Assembly: GCA_937884685.1 (NCBI GenBank)
Contig: CAKZYM010000894.1
Coordinates: 1 to 15,952 of the forward strand
Direction of reading: 5' to 3'
DNA length: 15,952 nt
Source of the DNA: an uncultured Calothrix sp.
GTDB taxonomy: Bacteria > Cyanobacteriota > Cyanobacteriia > Cyanobacteriales > Nostocaceae
The translations under genes were made by a program, and so were the position numbers. Below are positions 1 through 7,719 of the stretch, one piece after another (within the stretch, counting starts at the first letter, position 1; each line of letters starts with the position of its first letter). The notes under the pieces were generated by a model, which did no database searches, was not told the DNA's origin, and saw only the letters and a program-made list of their open reading frames with translations.

Positions 1-8
1 TTAACTGT

Positions 9-1025
9 TCACTGATTAAACCAGGTTAAAATATCGTTTTTAGTTTTTGTTAATCCTTTGTATTTGAGACTTTCTGGTGTCATTGATTCAATGGCTGACG
101 ATAATTTTTTGTTTAATTCAATGTCTTTTTTTAATTCTCGACAATCTCTAAAATAAGTTCTAATTGTAAATATTGCTGCATCATTTTCGGGTAATCCCCA
201 CATTACTTGACGCTCAATTCTTAAGAATAAGCTGGGATTTTCTATATCAAAATTTCGACCTTGCCATTGATTTAATCCGATATCAAATGGTGGTTGAGGA
301 TGATGATTCAAACGGGTATCAGTACTCAAACCCCAAGCAAAACGCACCATCGGTTTTCTTTGAATCATCGTATTCACAATAGCCTTTGCTCGTTTATTTA
401 TTTTTTCTATACCCGCTACTGGTAAGTGAGTTTGAGCAAAATCCTTTCCAATTTTTTCCTCTGCTGACCAATGATTGGGGTAACATAAATGAATTGCACT
501 CATCCAGTTATCATGGTTCCCATTACGACTAATAACCACAATATCGGACTGTATTTGCGCTGCTAGAGCATCTAAGGTGGATATGTAATCGGGAAAAACT
601 GTTTTATCTGCTGATTCGTATTTCAATAATTGAAATTTTGCATTTAAATACAAAGTTTCTTTAGTAAGTTGACATTGAAGGATTAGATATTCACCTTCAT
701 TAACTAAATTAAAATATTGCGGATATTCCTGAGTTAAACGATTAATGATTAATTTTGCTACAGCTTCATCTACCGAATCACTATAATTACTGGTTTGAAA
801 ATACTTGCTCAAACAAGATTTACGCGCTGCAAGTTTTACTTTACGATAGCTGTCAAAATTGCTATCTAACTGAAACAGCTTACTATCAGCATGATTTCCG
901 AAATTAGAACCCAAAGGCATCATACCGGGCTTTACTTCATAGCGTCCGTTTTGTAATGGAAAGTAACAAGCACTGTCTTTTGATTCTTCAACAGTTTTAA
1001 CTTCTCGAAGTAAATCAAATAACAT
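9..1025 (-). CDS. Heme-dependent oxidative N-demethylase-like protein (DUF3445 family)
   Basis: Complete 338-residue protein of the DUF3445 / heme-dependent oxidative N-demethylase alpha-like family. Characterised members bind heme in a PAS-like fold and help demethylate small alkylamines. Family hallmarks seen here are the N-terminal NGRYEVKPGMMPLG (residues 26-39), the block IHLCYPNHWSAEEKIG (178-193) followed by THLPVAG (199-205), the segment MVRFAWGLS (226-234), and the C-terminal LRIERQVMWGLP...FTIRTY (268-291). I chose the ATG at 1025. The frame stays open to a TTG at 1052, but neither start has a Shine-Dalgarno and ATG is the simpler choice. The substrate is unknown; family membership does not prove amine demethylation here. 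No reductase or tetrahydrofolate-using partner gene is adjacent. The gene reads in the same direction as the nuclease-fold gene upstream, 99 bp away, so co-transcription is possible but unproven. Confidence 0.85.
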   Translation of the reverse strand: MLFDLLREVKTVEESKDSACYFPLQNGRYEVKPGMMPLGSNFGNHADSKLFQLDSNFDSYRKVKLAARKSCLSKYFQTSNYSDSVDEAVAKLIINRLTQEYPQYFNLVNEGEYLILQCQLTKETLYLNAKFQLLKYESADKTVFPDYISTLDALAAQIQSDIVVISRNGNHDNWMSAIHLCYPNHWSAEEKIGKDFAQTHLPVAGIEKINKRAKAIVNTMIQRKPMVRFAWGLSTDTRLNHHPQPPFDIGLNQWQGRNFDIENPSLFLRIERQVMWGLPENDAAIFTIRTYFRDCRELKKDIELNKKLSSAIESMTPESLKYKGLTKTKNDILTWFNQ

Positions 1026-1080
1026 GGATTTAAGATAGGGAACAGTTAACAATAGAGAAATTAGGAAAAAGGAAGATGAT

Positions 1081-1147
1081 TCTTAACTCCTAATTCCTAA
1101 CTCATAACTCTTAACTCACAACCCCTAACTCTCAAATCTTAACTCGT
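1081..1147. repeat. Degenerate TAACTCC/TAATTCC short tandem repeat
   Basis: Variants of a seven-to-eight base unit (TTAACTCC, TAATTCC, TAACTCA, TAACTCT) follow each other here, filling most of the gap between the two minus-strand genes and running into the 3' end of the upstream one. This resembles the short tandemly repeated repetitive (STRR) sequences common between genes of heterocystous cyanobacteria. The last units overlap the final codons of the upstream gene. Confidence 0.6.
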
Positions 1148-1682
1148 CTCCCAACTTATTCATTACTACACCTGGGACTTCCAACATTAACGTTCTAATC
1201 GGAACCAATCTTCCCACAGTTGTATAGTAACTATTTCCTACAGTTGTAGTCGTACTCCGCTCCCGAAAACGTCTCATAGTAATCAAAAACCACTCGCGAG
1301 TTTTAGGCATTGGTAATTTATACAAAATCCCTGTATTCACAAAATAGTAAAATAACCAATGAGCTTCAGTATACATAAAACAACCGGGAGTTCCTTTTTC
1401 CAGGTTGCTGTGAGTTTCAAAGAAAAAATTGCCTGTCCTATCGAGGCGATCGCCTTTTATTTCAACTAATATCTCATTTCTTCCTTCTTCCGTTCGAGTC
1501 GTCCAAATTAAATCTATATCTCGACGCTGAAATTCAGGGTCATGTTCGACATTTTTTATACTAAAAGTTTCCGGTTGTAAATTCAGCCAATAGGTTATAT
1601 CTTCAGCAGCATGGGATGCAATTTTTACTCCTTCTTCCATGCTGTAAGTCACGGATTTTACAGGATTCACTCTAGCCTTCAT
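1125..1682 (-). CDS. Orphan PD-(D/E)XK nuclease-fold protein, hypothetical
   Basis: A 185-residue protein of no family I can name. It carries the pattern of a PD-(D/E)XK nuclease core: a helix with E27 (AAEDITYWL), an acidic strand RRDIDLIW (D55/D57), then ILVEIKGDR giving the E74-x-K76 signature, followed by GNFFFETHSN (84-93). The C-terminal half is rich in aromatic residues and could form strands around the active site. The fold assignment is inferred from motif spacing only. Family members include restriction enzymes, Holliday-junction resolvases and phage or repair nucleases, and nothing nearby indicates which. No methyltransferase or toxin-antitoxin partner is adjacent. I chose the ATG at 1682. 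An upstream in-frame TTG at 1724 would add a hydrophobic stretch of 14 residues and would sit inside an inverted repeat, so it is less likely. One HIP1 octamer lies inside the gene at 1446-1453. Confidence 0.6.
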   Translation of the reverse strand: MKARVNPVKSVTYSMEEGVKIASHAAEDITYWLNLQPETFSIKNVEHDPEFQRRDIDLIWTTRTEEGRNEILVEIKGDRLDRTGNFFFETHSNLEKGTPGCFMYTEAHWLFYYFVNTGILYKLPMPKTREWFLITMRRFRERSTTTTVGNSYYTTVGRLVPIRTLMLEVPGVVMNKLGDELRFES

Positions 1683-1711
1683 GATAAAAAACACCCAAAT
1701 TCTAAACAACG

Positions 1712-1735
1712 ACCCAGCAATCAAAATTACTGGGT
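1712..1735. promoter_or_regulatory. Inverted repeat just upstream of the nuclease-fold gene
   Basis: ACCCAG (1712-1717) and CTGGGT (1730-1735) pair, and AAT/ATT inside them extends the stem past one mismatch around a four-base loop CAAA. It lies about 30 bp ahead of the ATG at 1682 on the minus strand, so it could be an operator or a hairpin in the leader. The role is inference. Confidence 0.35.
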
Positions 1736-2103
1736 ATCTGTTAAACGTTTTTCAATTTTCAATTTATATTTATTCGCTCTTTTTGCTGCTAAGTTTGATT
1801 TTATTATTAGGCTGAATAATCTTTTTATTTGCTTAAAAAATATTTGATTTAAGTTATATATTGTATTGTGAACAATTAGGAAAAGATTGGGTTTATCTGT
1901 AGCAATAATTACAGGTGCGCTGATTTTAAGATATGTAGGAGGTTTTTTAACGGTTATTAACTGTAGCTTTGTTCATGTAAATTTGAGGGAGATTAATTAT
2001 TCCGTTCCGCTCTAAAATTACGGGAATATCCCAAAATTACCTATTTAGAAAACAAATTCTTTTTTCTCCCCCCTCTTACGAGCTATACTCACCCATTCTC
2101 CAT
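1736..2103. other. Intergenic region with no convincing gene
   Basis: AT-rich spacer between the 3' end of the triple-GAF gene and the promoter side of the nuclease-fold gene. A 42-codon open frame starting with TTG (1887-2015, plus strand) encodes a hydrophobic run but lacks an ATG and a suitably placed ribosome site. A GGAGG at about 1937-1941 is not followed by a start codon at a useful distance. A short GGGA-ATA-TCCC palindrome sits at 2031-2041. No strong terminator is visible for the GAF gene. Confidence 0.5.
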
Positions 2104-4740
2104 TCAATTCTTTTTAATAATAGATGTGACTAATTTATGGAAATAAGCCATAAAGCTCTTGAGATGTTCCCAGAACATAATTTTTTCTGTATTATTCCGA
2201 GCGAATGCTATTAGTTGAGCAAATAAGTCTGTTAAAAATTGCGATTTATCTGATATTTTTTTAGCAATATGATGCGATAATAAAACGTTTTTTTCTATTT
2301 CTTTAGAAGCTTGTGTCTGATTGCTGCTACTCTGAATTATATTACCTAAAAGTTTCTCTAGTTGGCTATTCGCGGTGAGAATACGGTCGATTTTTTGCTT
2401 GTTGCTTTGTAAAGTTTGTAAGCAAGTTGATATCTGTTGATTCCTAGCTTGCATTATCTCAACGACTTGGTAAATTTTTGTGATTTCAGAAGTAAGTAAA
2501 GGTCGAGTTTCTACTATGTCTGAAAATGATTGCTCTTTTGATGTATCTACTTTATCTGTCTCAATAATTGTAGATTCTTCCCGGCTATTTTCTGAATTAT
2601 TTATTTGCTTTGCGATACGAATATCAAACTGGTTAATAAGATTAGAGACATTTTGACAATACTCATTCAACTGCTGGACTATCATTCCATCATCTGTCGC
2701 AGATTCCTCTAAAGCGGGAATACTTTCTAATAGGAATTTTATCTTTTCTCGTTCTTCTTCTAACAAACTATAGTTTCGCTGTAGCTGTTTCTCTACTTGC
2801 TCAGCAGTTGTTTTTATAACCTTAGAGGTATCTAATATCTCTTGATTTTGCTGACGACAAATACCTAAGTAATTTAAGATATTTAAAGCATTAGCGTAAA
2901 AGGCTTTAAATATCATTCTACTATCCTCAGACAGTTCAATTACTACCTGTTTCAAATCTTCTTGTTGGGGAAGAAAAATACTTTTATTCAATTCATTTGC
3001 TTTTTGATTAGCTGCTATAAGTTTGGCATTCTCTAAAGCAAAGCCTATTTGCATAGCAATCTGAGAAAACCACCTAATTTCATGAGATTGCCATTCACGG
3101 AATTGAGAACATTGATTAGCAACCAACAAACCCAGCAGTTTCTCTTCGTTAATAATTGGTGCAACTAAATTCGCTTTAATTTCAAGTCTTTCAAGTTGCT
3201 CAATATGACAAGGGGTGAGATTTGCTTCATAAATGTTGGGAATAACTCTCACTCTACCATTTTGATACTTTTCGATATACTTTGCTTCAAAGCAGGGGTC
3301 TTCCAATACCATCCCCAAACCTTTTGTGAAACGAGGAGCAACTGATTCGGCTGTTATGACTCCATAATTTACTTGATTTAGTCCATAAACAACTACTCTT
3401 TCACATTCTAATATTCGACGAATTTCTTCGGTTGCAGTTTTAAGGATATCTTCTGGGTTCAGAGATTGACGAATCAGTTTGACGGTGTCGGTAAAGTACT
3501 GCGTCCATTGAGTTTCGATATCTGCTTGCTCTTTGAGATTCTCGGTTTCTGCTAAAACATTAGCATTATCAAGAGCAAAACCTACCTGCATCGCAATCTG
3601 CGAGAAGTACTTGATTTCATGAGACAACCAATCACGGAATCGAGAACATTGATTAGCAACTAATAAACCCAGCAGTTTACCTTGATTAATAATTGGTGCA
3701 ACTAAGTTTGCTTTGATTTCGAGTCTTTCAAGTTGCTCGATGTGACAACGAGTAAGATTTGCTTCGTAAATATTGGAAATTGCTTTAACCCGACCATTTT
3801 GATACTTTTCGATATATTTAGCTTCAAAACAAGGGTCTACGATGGTTGCTCCCAAAATTTTTGAGAAGCGAGGAGAAACTGATTCTGCTGTTACGACTCC
3901 CTGTTCTTCAGCATTCAAACTATAAATGACAATTCTTTCACAATCTAATATGCGTCGAACTTCTTCAGTTGCTATTTTGAGAATATCTTCTTTATTCAGA
4001 GATTGACGAATTAATTTAACTGTATCGTTAAAGTACTGCGTCCATTGAGCTTCGATATCTGCTTGCTTTTTGAAATTCGCAACTTCTGTTAACACATTAG
4101 CATTATCGAGAGCAAAACCTACTTGCATAGCAATCTGCGAGAAGTATCTAATTTCGTACTCCTCCCAATTCCGGGGCTGGGAACATTGACTAGCAACTAA
4201 TAAACCAAGAAGTTCACCTTCGTTAATAATTGGTGCGACTATATTTGCTTTGATTTCAAGTCTTTCAAGTTGCTGTAGGTGACAAGGATTAAGATTCGCT
4301 TCATAGATATTAGGAATTGCTTTGACGCGACCATTTTGATACTTTTCAATGTATTTAGCTTCAAAACAAGGGTCTATGATGACTGTTCCTAAAATTTTTG
4401 AGAACCGAGGAGAAACCGATTCTGCTGTTACGACTCCCTGTTCTGATTCGTTCAAACTATAAACAACAACTCGGTCGCAATTCAATACTCGACGGACTTC
4501 TTCTGTTGCAGTTTTGAGAATATCTTCTTTTATAAGAGATTGACGAATGTATCTTACAGTTTGGGTAAAATACTGCGCCCATTCCATATCAAAGTTTGTT
4601 TTTTGTTCGTAGATAAATGCTTGCTGAGAATCTTCAACAGTAGCTTTAGGAATATCTGTAGTCTCTTTCTCATAAGAATTTTGTTCTGAAGAAGATAGCC
4701 TTTGACCATTTTGGGACGCATTTAAATAATTATCCGTCAT
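2104..4740 (-). CDS. Triple DXCF-type GAF (cyanobacteriochrome-like) sensor protein with coiled-coil tail
   Basis: An 878-residue soluble protein. After a 50-residue polar N-terminus come three tandem GAF domains (roughly residues 60-215, 239-394 and 418-573) repeating every 179 residues. Each has DPCF (Cys125, Cys304, Cys483) and a Cys-His pair (Cys153, Cys332, Cys511) exactly 28 residues later. That is the arrangement of DXCF cyanobacteriochromes such as TePixJ, where both cysteines attach bilin. Other shared blocks are GVVTAESVSPRF, EKYQNGRV, NIYEANL and IKANLVAPI. Residues 580-878 are charged, Gln/Asn-rich and predicted helical, with long coiled-coil stretches. I see no histidine-kinase H-box, no GGDEF or EAL, no HAMP, and no conserved chemoreceptor hairpin tip, so the output is unknown. 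Bilin binding is inferred; many cyanobacterial GAF domains of similar sequence are untested. The start is the ATG at 4740, with no clear Shine-Dalgarno. Confidence 0.8.
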   Translation of the reverse strand: MTDNYLNASQNGQRLSSSEQNSYEKETTDIPKATVEDSQQAFIYEQKTNFDMEWAQYFTQTVRYIRQSLIKEDILKTATEEVRRVLNCDRVVVYSLNESEQGVVTAESVSPRFSKILGTVIIDPCFEAKYIEKYQNGRVKAIPNIYEANLNPCHLQQLERLEIKANIVAPIINEGELLGLLVASQCSQPRNWEEYEIRYFSQIAMQVGFALDNANVLTEVANFKKQADIEAQWTQYFNDTVKLIRQSLNKEDILKIATEEVRRILDCERIVIYSLNAEEQGVVTAESVSPRFSKILGATIVDPCFEAKYIEKYQNGRVKAISNIYEANLTRCHIEQLERLEIKANLVAPIINQGKLLGLLVANQCSRFRDWLSHEIKYFSQIAMQVGFALDNANVLAETENLKEQADIETQWTQYFTDTVKLIRQSLNPEDILKTATEEIRRILECERVVVYGLNQVNYGVITAESVAPRFTKGLGMVLEDPCFEAKYIEKYQNGRVRVIPNIYEANLTPCHIEQLERLEIKANLVAPIINEEKLLGLLVANQCSQFREWQSHEIRWFSQIAMQIGFALENAKLIAANQKANELNKSIFLPQQEDLKQVVIELSEDSRMIFKAFYANALNILNYLGICRQQNQEILDTSKVIKTTAEQVEKQLQRNYSLLEEEREKIKFLLESIPALEESATDDGMIVQQLNEYCQNVSNLINQFDIRIAKQINNSENSREESTIIETDKVDTSKEQSFSDIVETRPLLTSEITKIYQVVEIMQARNQQISTCLQTLQSNKQKIDRILTANSQLEKLLGNIIQSSSNQTQASKEIEKNVLLSHHIAKKISDKSQFLTDLFAQLIAFARNNTEKIMFWEHLKSFMAYFHKLVTSIIKKN
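3022..4581 (-). repeat. Three 537-bp in-frame tandem repeats encoding the GAF domains
   Basis: The coding sequence for residues 54-573 consists of three units with a strict 179-codon period; the third unit is slightly shorter before sequence similarity ends. By hand count, units 1 and 2 are about 78% identical in protein sequence, with no insertions or deletions. The linker and the leading helix (W-x-QYF...IRQSL) are copied with the GAF domain, which indicates internal duplication within the gene. Confidence 0.85.
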
Positions 4741-5498
4741 TTTATTATCTATGAATATAAAAAACTGAAATTTCTATAATTTATAACACCCTATTATTTA
4801 GTTGAATAGACTTCAATAGTTAGATATATAGTGAAAAAGTAGGTCAGTAAAATATTTAGGATATATTCCGATTCAATTTGTATTTTAAATAACAAATTTT
4901 ATATTAATTTACTTAAATATATAGTTTTGTAGTCATAAGTATGAACATTACTTTGCTTGTTCTAAATAATATATCAAATAATATGTTAAGAAAATAAAAA
5001 GAATGTGCAAATATTATTGCAATGAATAAAAATAATTTAATTATTGAATTGTATTATGATGACTATCTAATTCTCATTTCATATTCCATCAGAGTCAATT
5101 TGTTATACCTATCAAATATTTGCGATTATCGTTAGAAAAATCAAGAAAATCTTGGCGATTAAAAATTTAGTTTTTGGGTAAATAATTTTCACCTGATTAA
5201 AAACACAGAATTATTAGTTTTAGAGAAACTCTAAGTTAGAGAATGTAAGGATGCGTCTAATAAAATATCTAACCTACTGTAGTACGATTTATAACATATG
5301 AATTTTTAATCCAGAATATCAATTATATAAATCATCAATTGAATTCGGTAAATATAACGTTTTGAGATAAAAGAATAAATAACATTTATAATTAGAGGCA
5401 AAATATTATAAAAATCTAAAAATAATCTATAGACAACAGAATAAATAAAATTTCAATAGAATATGAATGTAAACGAAAAATAGTTACCTCCTTTCAAA
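4741..5498. other. AT-rich divergent intergenic region
   Basis: This 758-bp spacer separates the divergently transcribed GAF-sensor and S9-peptidase genes and must hold both promoters, but I see no confident -35/-10 pair. The largest ATG-initiated frame noticed is 37 codons (5022-5135, plus strand), is AT-rich and resembles no protein I know. The only notable small structure is the TTAGAG/CTCTAA repeat at 5220-5241. Confidence 0.5.
5220..5241. promoter_or_regulatory. Alternating TTAGAG / CTCTAA / TTAGAG inverted repeats
   Basis: TTAGAG (5220-5225), CTCTAA (5229-5234) and TTAGAG (5236-5241) are perfect alternating inverted half-sites separated by three and one bases. They can form two overlapping hairpins or two overlapping palindromic protein sites. 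They lie about 260 bp ahead of the S9 peptidase start. An operator role is a guess. Confidence 0.25.
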
Positions 5499-7589
5499 AT
5501 GAAACTAAAAACATTCAGCTTTTTCTTAGGAATAGTTACTATTAGTTACATTTATCCAGCGAAAGCGCAATCTACTGAAGGATTTCCACAAGTTTCAGAA
5601 AATAAGCAAATTTTACAAGTTCAAAATCAGAATAACCAAAAACAGCAGATGACCTTAATTGACCGTAAATTATTTTTTGGGGACCCAGAAATTTCTGGGG
5701 CACAACTTTCTCCCGACGGTAATTTCCTGGCTTTTCGGAAACCTTTAAATGGAGTAATTAATATCTGGGTTAAAGGAATCAACGAGCCGATGAATGCTGC
5801 ACGTCCGGTAACTGAAGATAAAAATAGACCAATACCAGCTTATTTCTGGAGTCAAGATAGTAAATATATCTTATTTGTCCAAGATAAAGGAGGTAACGAG
5901 AATTTTCGTATTTATGCGGTATCACCTACCGATAAAGTCGCAAAAGGACAAATACCAGAAGCGAAAGATTTAACTCCTGAAGATAAAGTACAGGCAAGAA
6001 TTTACGCTGTTCCAGAAAATAATCCTAACACCATCATTGTGGGATTAAACGACCGCGACCCCAAATTTCACGATGTTTACAGTATAAATATTGCGACGGG
6101 AGAAAGAAAGTTACTTTACAAAAATGATAGTAATGTTTCAAATTGGGTTGCGGATTTAGAAGGTGATTTGCAATTAGCTGTAATCAATTTATCGGATGGA
6201 AGCACTCAAATAAATCGCATTGAAGGTGATAGTTTCAAAGAAGTTTATAGATGTCAGTTTGGAGAAACTTGTTTGCCAATTAGGTTTCATAAGAATGGTC
6301 AGCAAGTTTATATGGCAACGAATAAAGGTGACGATGTAGACTTAAGCCGCTTAACTTTATTTAATCCCCAAACACAAGAGATAGAATTAATTGATTCCGA
6401 CCCAGAAAAACAAGTTGATTTTGGCTCTCCTATTTTCTCAGAGGAAACAGAAGAACTAATTGGAACAGTATATATAGGAGACAAACAGAGAATTTATCCC
6501 AAAGATAAAGAATTCGCGGCTCTATTAGCTTATTTAAAAGAAAAATTGCCCGATGGAGAACTTGGACTAAGTTCGATGACAGAAGACGGTCAAAAAATGA
6601 TTGTTAGTGTAAGTAGCGATGTAGACCCAGGTTCGGTTTACTTGTTCGACCGTAAAACTAGAAAACTTTCCTTACTCTACCAAGTACTTCCAGAACTGAA
6701 GCGAGAAAACTTAGCGAAAATGACCCCAATTCGCTACACCGCTAGAGACGGATTGGAAATACCAGCATATTTGACTGTACCTGTAGGTAAAACAACTCGT
6801 AATTTACCACTAATAGTAATGCCTCATGGAGGACCTTGGGCAAGAGACGTATGGGGTTACAATCCCTACACGCAGTTTTTAGCCAATCGCGGTTATGCAG
6901 TATTGCAGCCTAATTTTAGAGCATCTACAGGTTTTGGTAAAAAGTTCCTCAATGCTGGAAACAAACAGTGGGGAACCGGAGCAATGCAGCATGATATTAC
7001 CGATGGAGTTAATTATTTGATTAAGCAGGGAATTGCCGACCCGAAACGAGTAGGAATTTTTGGTGCTTCTTATGGAGGTTATGCGACTTTAGCAGGTTTA
7101 ACTTTTACCCCCGAACTTTACAGAGCAGGTGCTTCTTATGTTGGTCCTTCCAATCTGATAACTTTATTTAATTCCGTTCCTCCATATTGGGAAAGTTTCA
7201 AAGCAGAATTAAAATTAAGAATGGGAGACCCAACGACACCAGAAGGTAAACAGCAATTACAGCAACAATCTCCATTATTTTCAGCCGATAAAATGAAAGC
7301 TCCATTATTAGTAATTCAAGGAGCTAACGACCCCAGAGTTAAACAGGCAGAATCCGACCAAATAGTTGCAGCATTGAGGAATAAAGAAATAGACGTAGAT
7401 TATCTTTTAGCAGCAGATGAAGGTCATGGTTTTAGAGAAGAAACTAATAGATTAGCTGTAGCAGCAGCTTTAGAAAAGTTTTTTGCAGAGCATCTTCAAG
7501 GAAGATATCAACAAGCAGTTTCTCCTGAAGTTAAAAAACAGCTTGATGAATTGACTGTTGATATTAATTCTGTTCAAGTTTCTCAGTAA
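5499..7589 (+). CDS. Exported S9-family prolyl oligopeptidase-like serine peptidase
   Basis: A 696-residue secreted peptidase. The N-terminus is a clear signal peptide: Lys2/Lys4, a hydrophobic core, and an AKA cleavage site before Gln24. Residues about 55-430 show the repeating strand pattern and WD40/TolB-like phrases (SPDGNFLAF, WSQDSKYILFV) of the S9 beta-propeller. Residues about 430-665 are an alpha/beta hydrolase with HGGPWA, FRASTGFGKKF and GIFGASYGGYA. The catalytic triad appears intact: Ser524 in GASYGG, Asp611 in GANDPRV and His643 in EGHGF. Such enzymes cleave short peptides, often after proline or at acylated or dipeptidyl ends, in the periplasm. It is closest in layout to the acylaminoacyl-peptidase/DPP-like S9C group; the exact specificity is not readable. 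The start is the ATG at 5499, supported by the signal peptide. No purine-rich Shine-Dalgarno precedes it; instead a CCTCCTTT stretch does. It stands alone on the plus strand and is probably monocistronic. Confidence 0.9.
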   Translation: MKLKTFSFFLGIVTISYIYPAKAQSTEGFPQVSENKQILQVQNQNNQKQQMTLIDRKLFFGDPEISGAQLSPDGNFLAFRKPLNGVINIWVKGINEPMNAARPVTEDKNRPIPAYFWSQDSKYILFVQDKGGNENFRIYAVSPTDKVAKGQIPEAKDLTPEDKVQARIYAVPENNPNTIIVGLNDRDPKFHDVYSINIATGERKLLYKNDSNVSNWVADLEGDLQLAVINLSDGSTQINRIEGDSFKEVYRCQFGETCLPIRFHKNGQQVYMATNKGDDVDLSRLTLFNPQTQEIELIDSDPEKQVDFGSPIFSEETEELIGTVYIGDKQRIYPKDKEFAALLAYLKEKLPDGELGLSSMTEDGQKMIVSVSSDVDPGSVYLFDRKTRKLSLLYQVLPELKRENLAKMTPIRYTARDGLEIPAYLTVPVGKTTRNLPLIVMPHGGPWARDVWGYNPYTQFLANRGYAVLQPNFRASTGFGKKFLNAGNKQWGTGAMQHDITDGVNYLIKQGIADPKRVGIFGASYGGYATLAGLTFTPELYRAGASYVGPSNLITLFNSVPPYWESFKAELKLRMGDPTTPEGKQQLQQQSPLFSADKMKAPLLVIQGANDPRVKQAESDQIVAALRNKEIDVDYLLAADEGHGFREETNRLAVAAALEKFFAEHLQGRYQQAVSPEVKKQLDELTVDINSVQVSQ

Positions 7590-7591
7590 TT

Positions 7592-7655
7592 ATTTGGGCA
7601 TTGGGGATGGGGGATTGGGCATGGGATAAGAAGGTAGGTTGGGTTAGGTCTAATA
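7592..7655. repeat. G-rich TTGGGCAT-type short repeats plus GTAGGTTGGGTTAG motif
   Basis: Just after the peptidase stop come variants of TTGGGCAT/TTGGGGATG (about 7593-7628), then GTAGGTTGGGTTAG. The latter is the reverse complement of the CTAACCCAACCTAC end of the hairpin at 8602-8670. These are typical dispersed non-coding repeats of filamentous cyanobacteria. They produce spurious open frames on both strands. Confidence 0.55.
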
Positions 7656-7660
7656 CATTT

Positions 7661-7719
7661 GGAACTCCCTTAGACACCTCTCTTCCTGCGGAGCGGAGAG
7701 GGGAAGGGGGTGAGGTTCC
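7661..7719. repeat. GC-rich imperfect inverted repeat downstream of the S9 gene
   Basis: GGAACTCCC at 7661-7669 faces GGTTCC at 7714-7719, and inside this CCTCTC (7677-7682) pairs with GAGAGG (7696-7701). This strongly GC-rich palindromic block stands out from its AT-rich surroundings and belongs to a familiar class of cyanobacterial intergenic palindromes. It may help terminate the S9 transcript, though no U-run follows it. Confidence 0.45.

Noticed and set aside
173..382. Plus-strand open frame opposite the DUF3445 gene
   Set aside because: It lies wholly antisense within a gene with clear family motifs and has no protein-like features of its own.
1611..1847. Plus-strand 78-codon frame overlapping the nuclease-fold gene start
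   Set aside because: Antisense to the gene's N-terminal coding region and continuing into AT-rich spacer; composition is not protein-like.
1887..2015. 42-codon hydrophobic frame starting with TTG
   Set aside because: No ATG, no placed Shine-Dalgarno and no recognisable family. The hydrophobic stretch alone is not enough.
2104..2700. Methyl-accepting chemoreceptor signalling domain in the GAF protein tail
   Set aside because: Helical and coiled-coil-like, but the highly conserved hairpin-tip sequence of chemoreceptors is absent.
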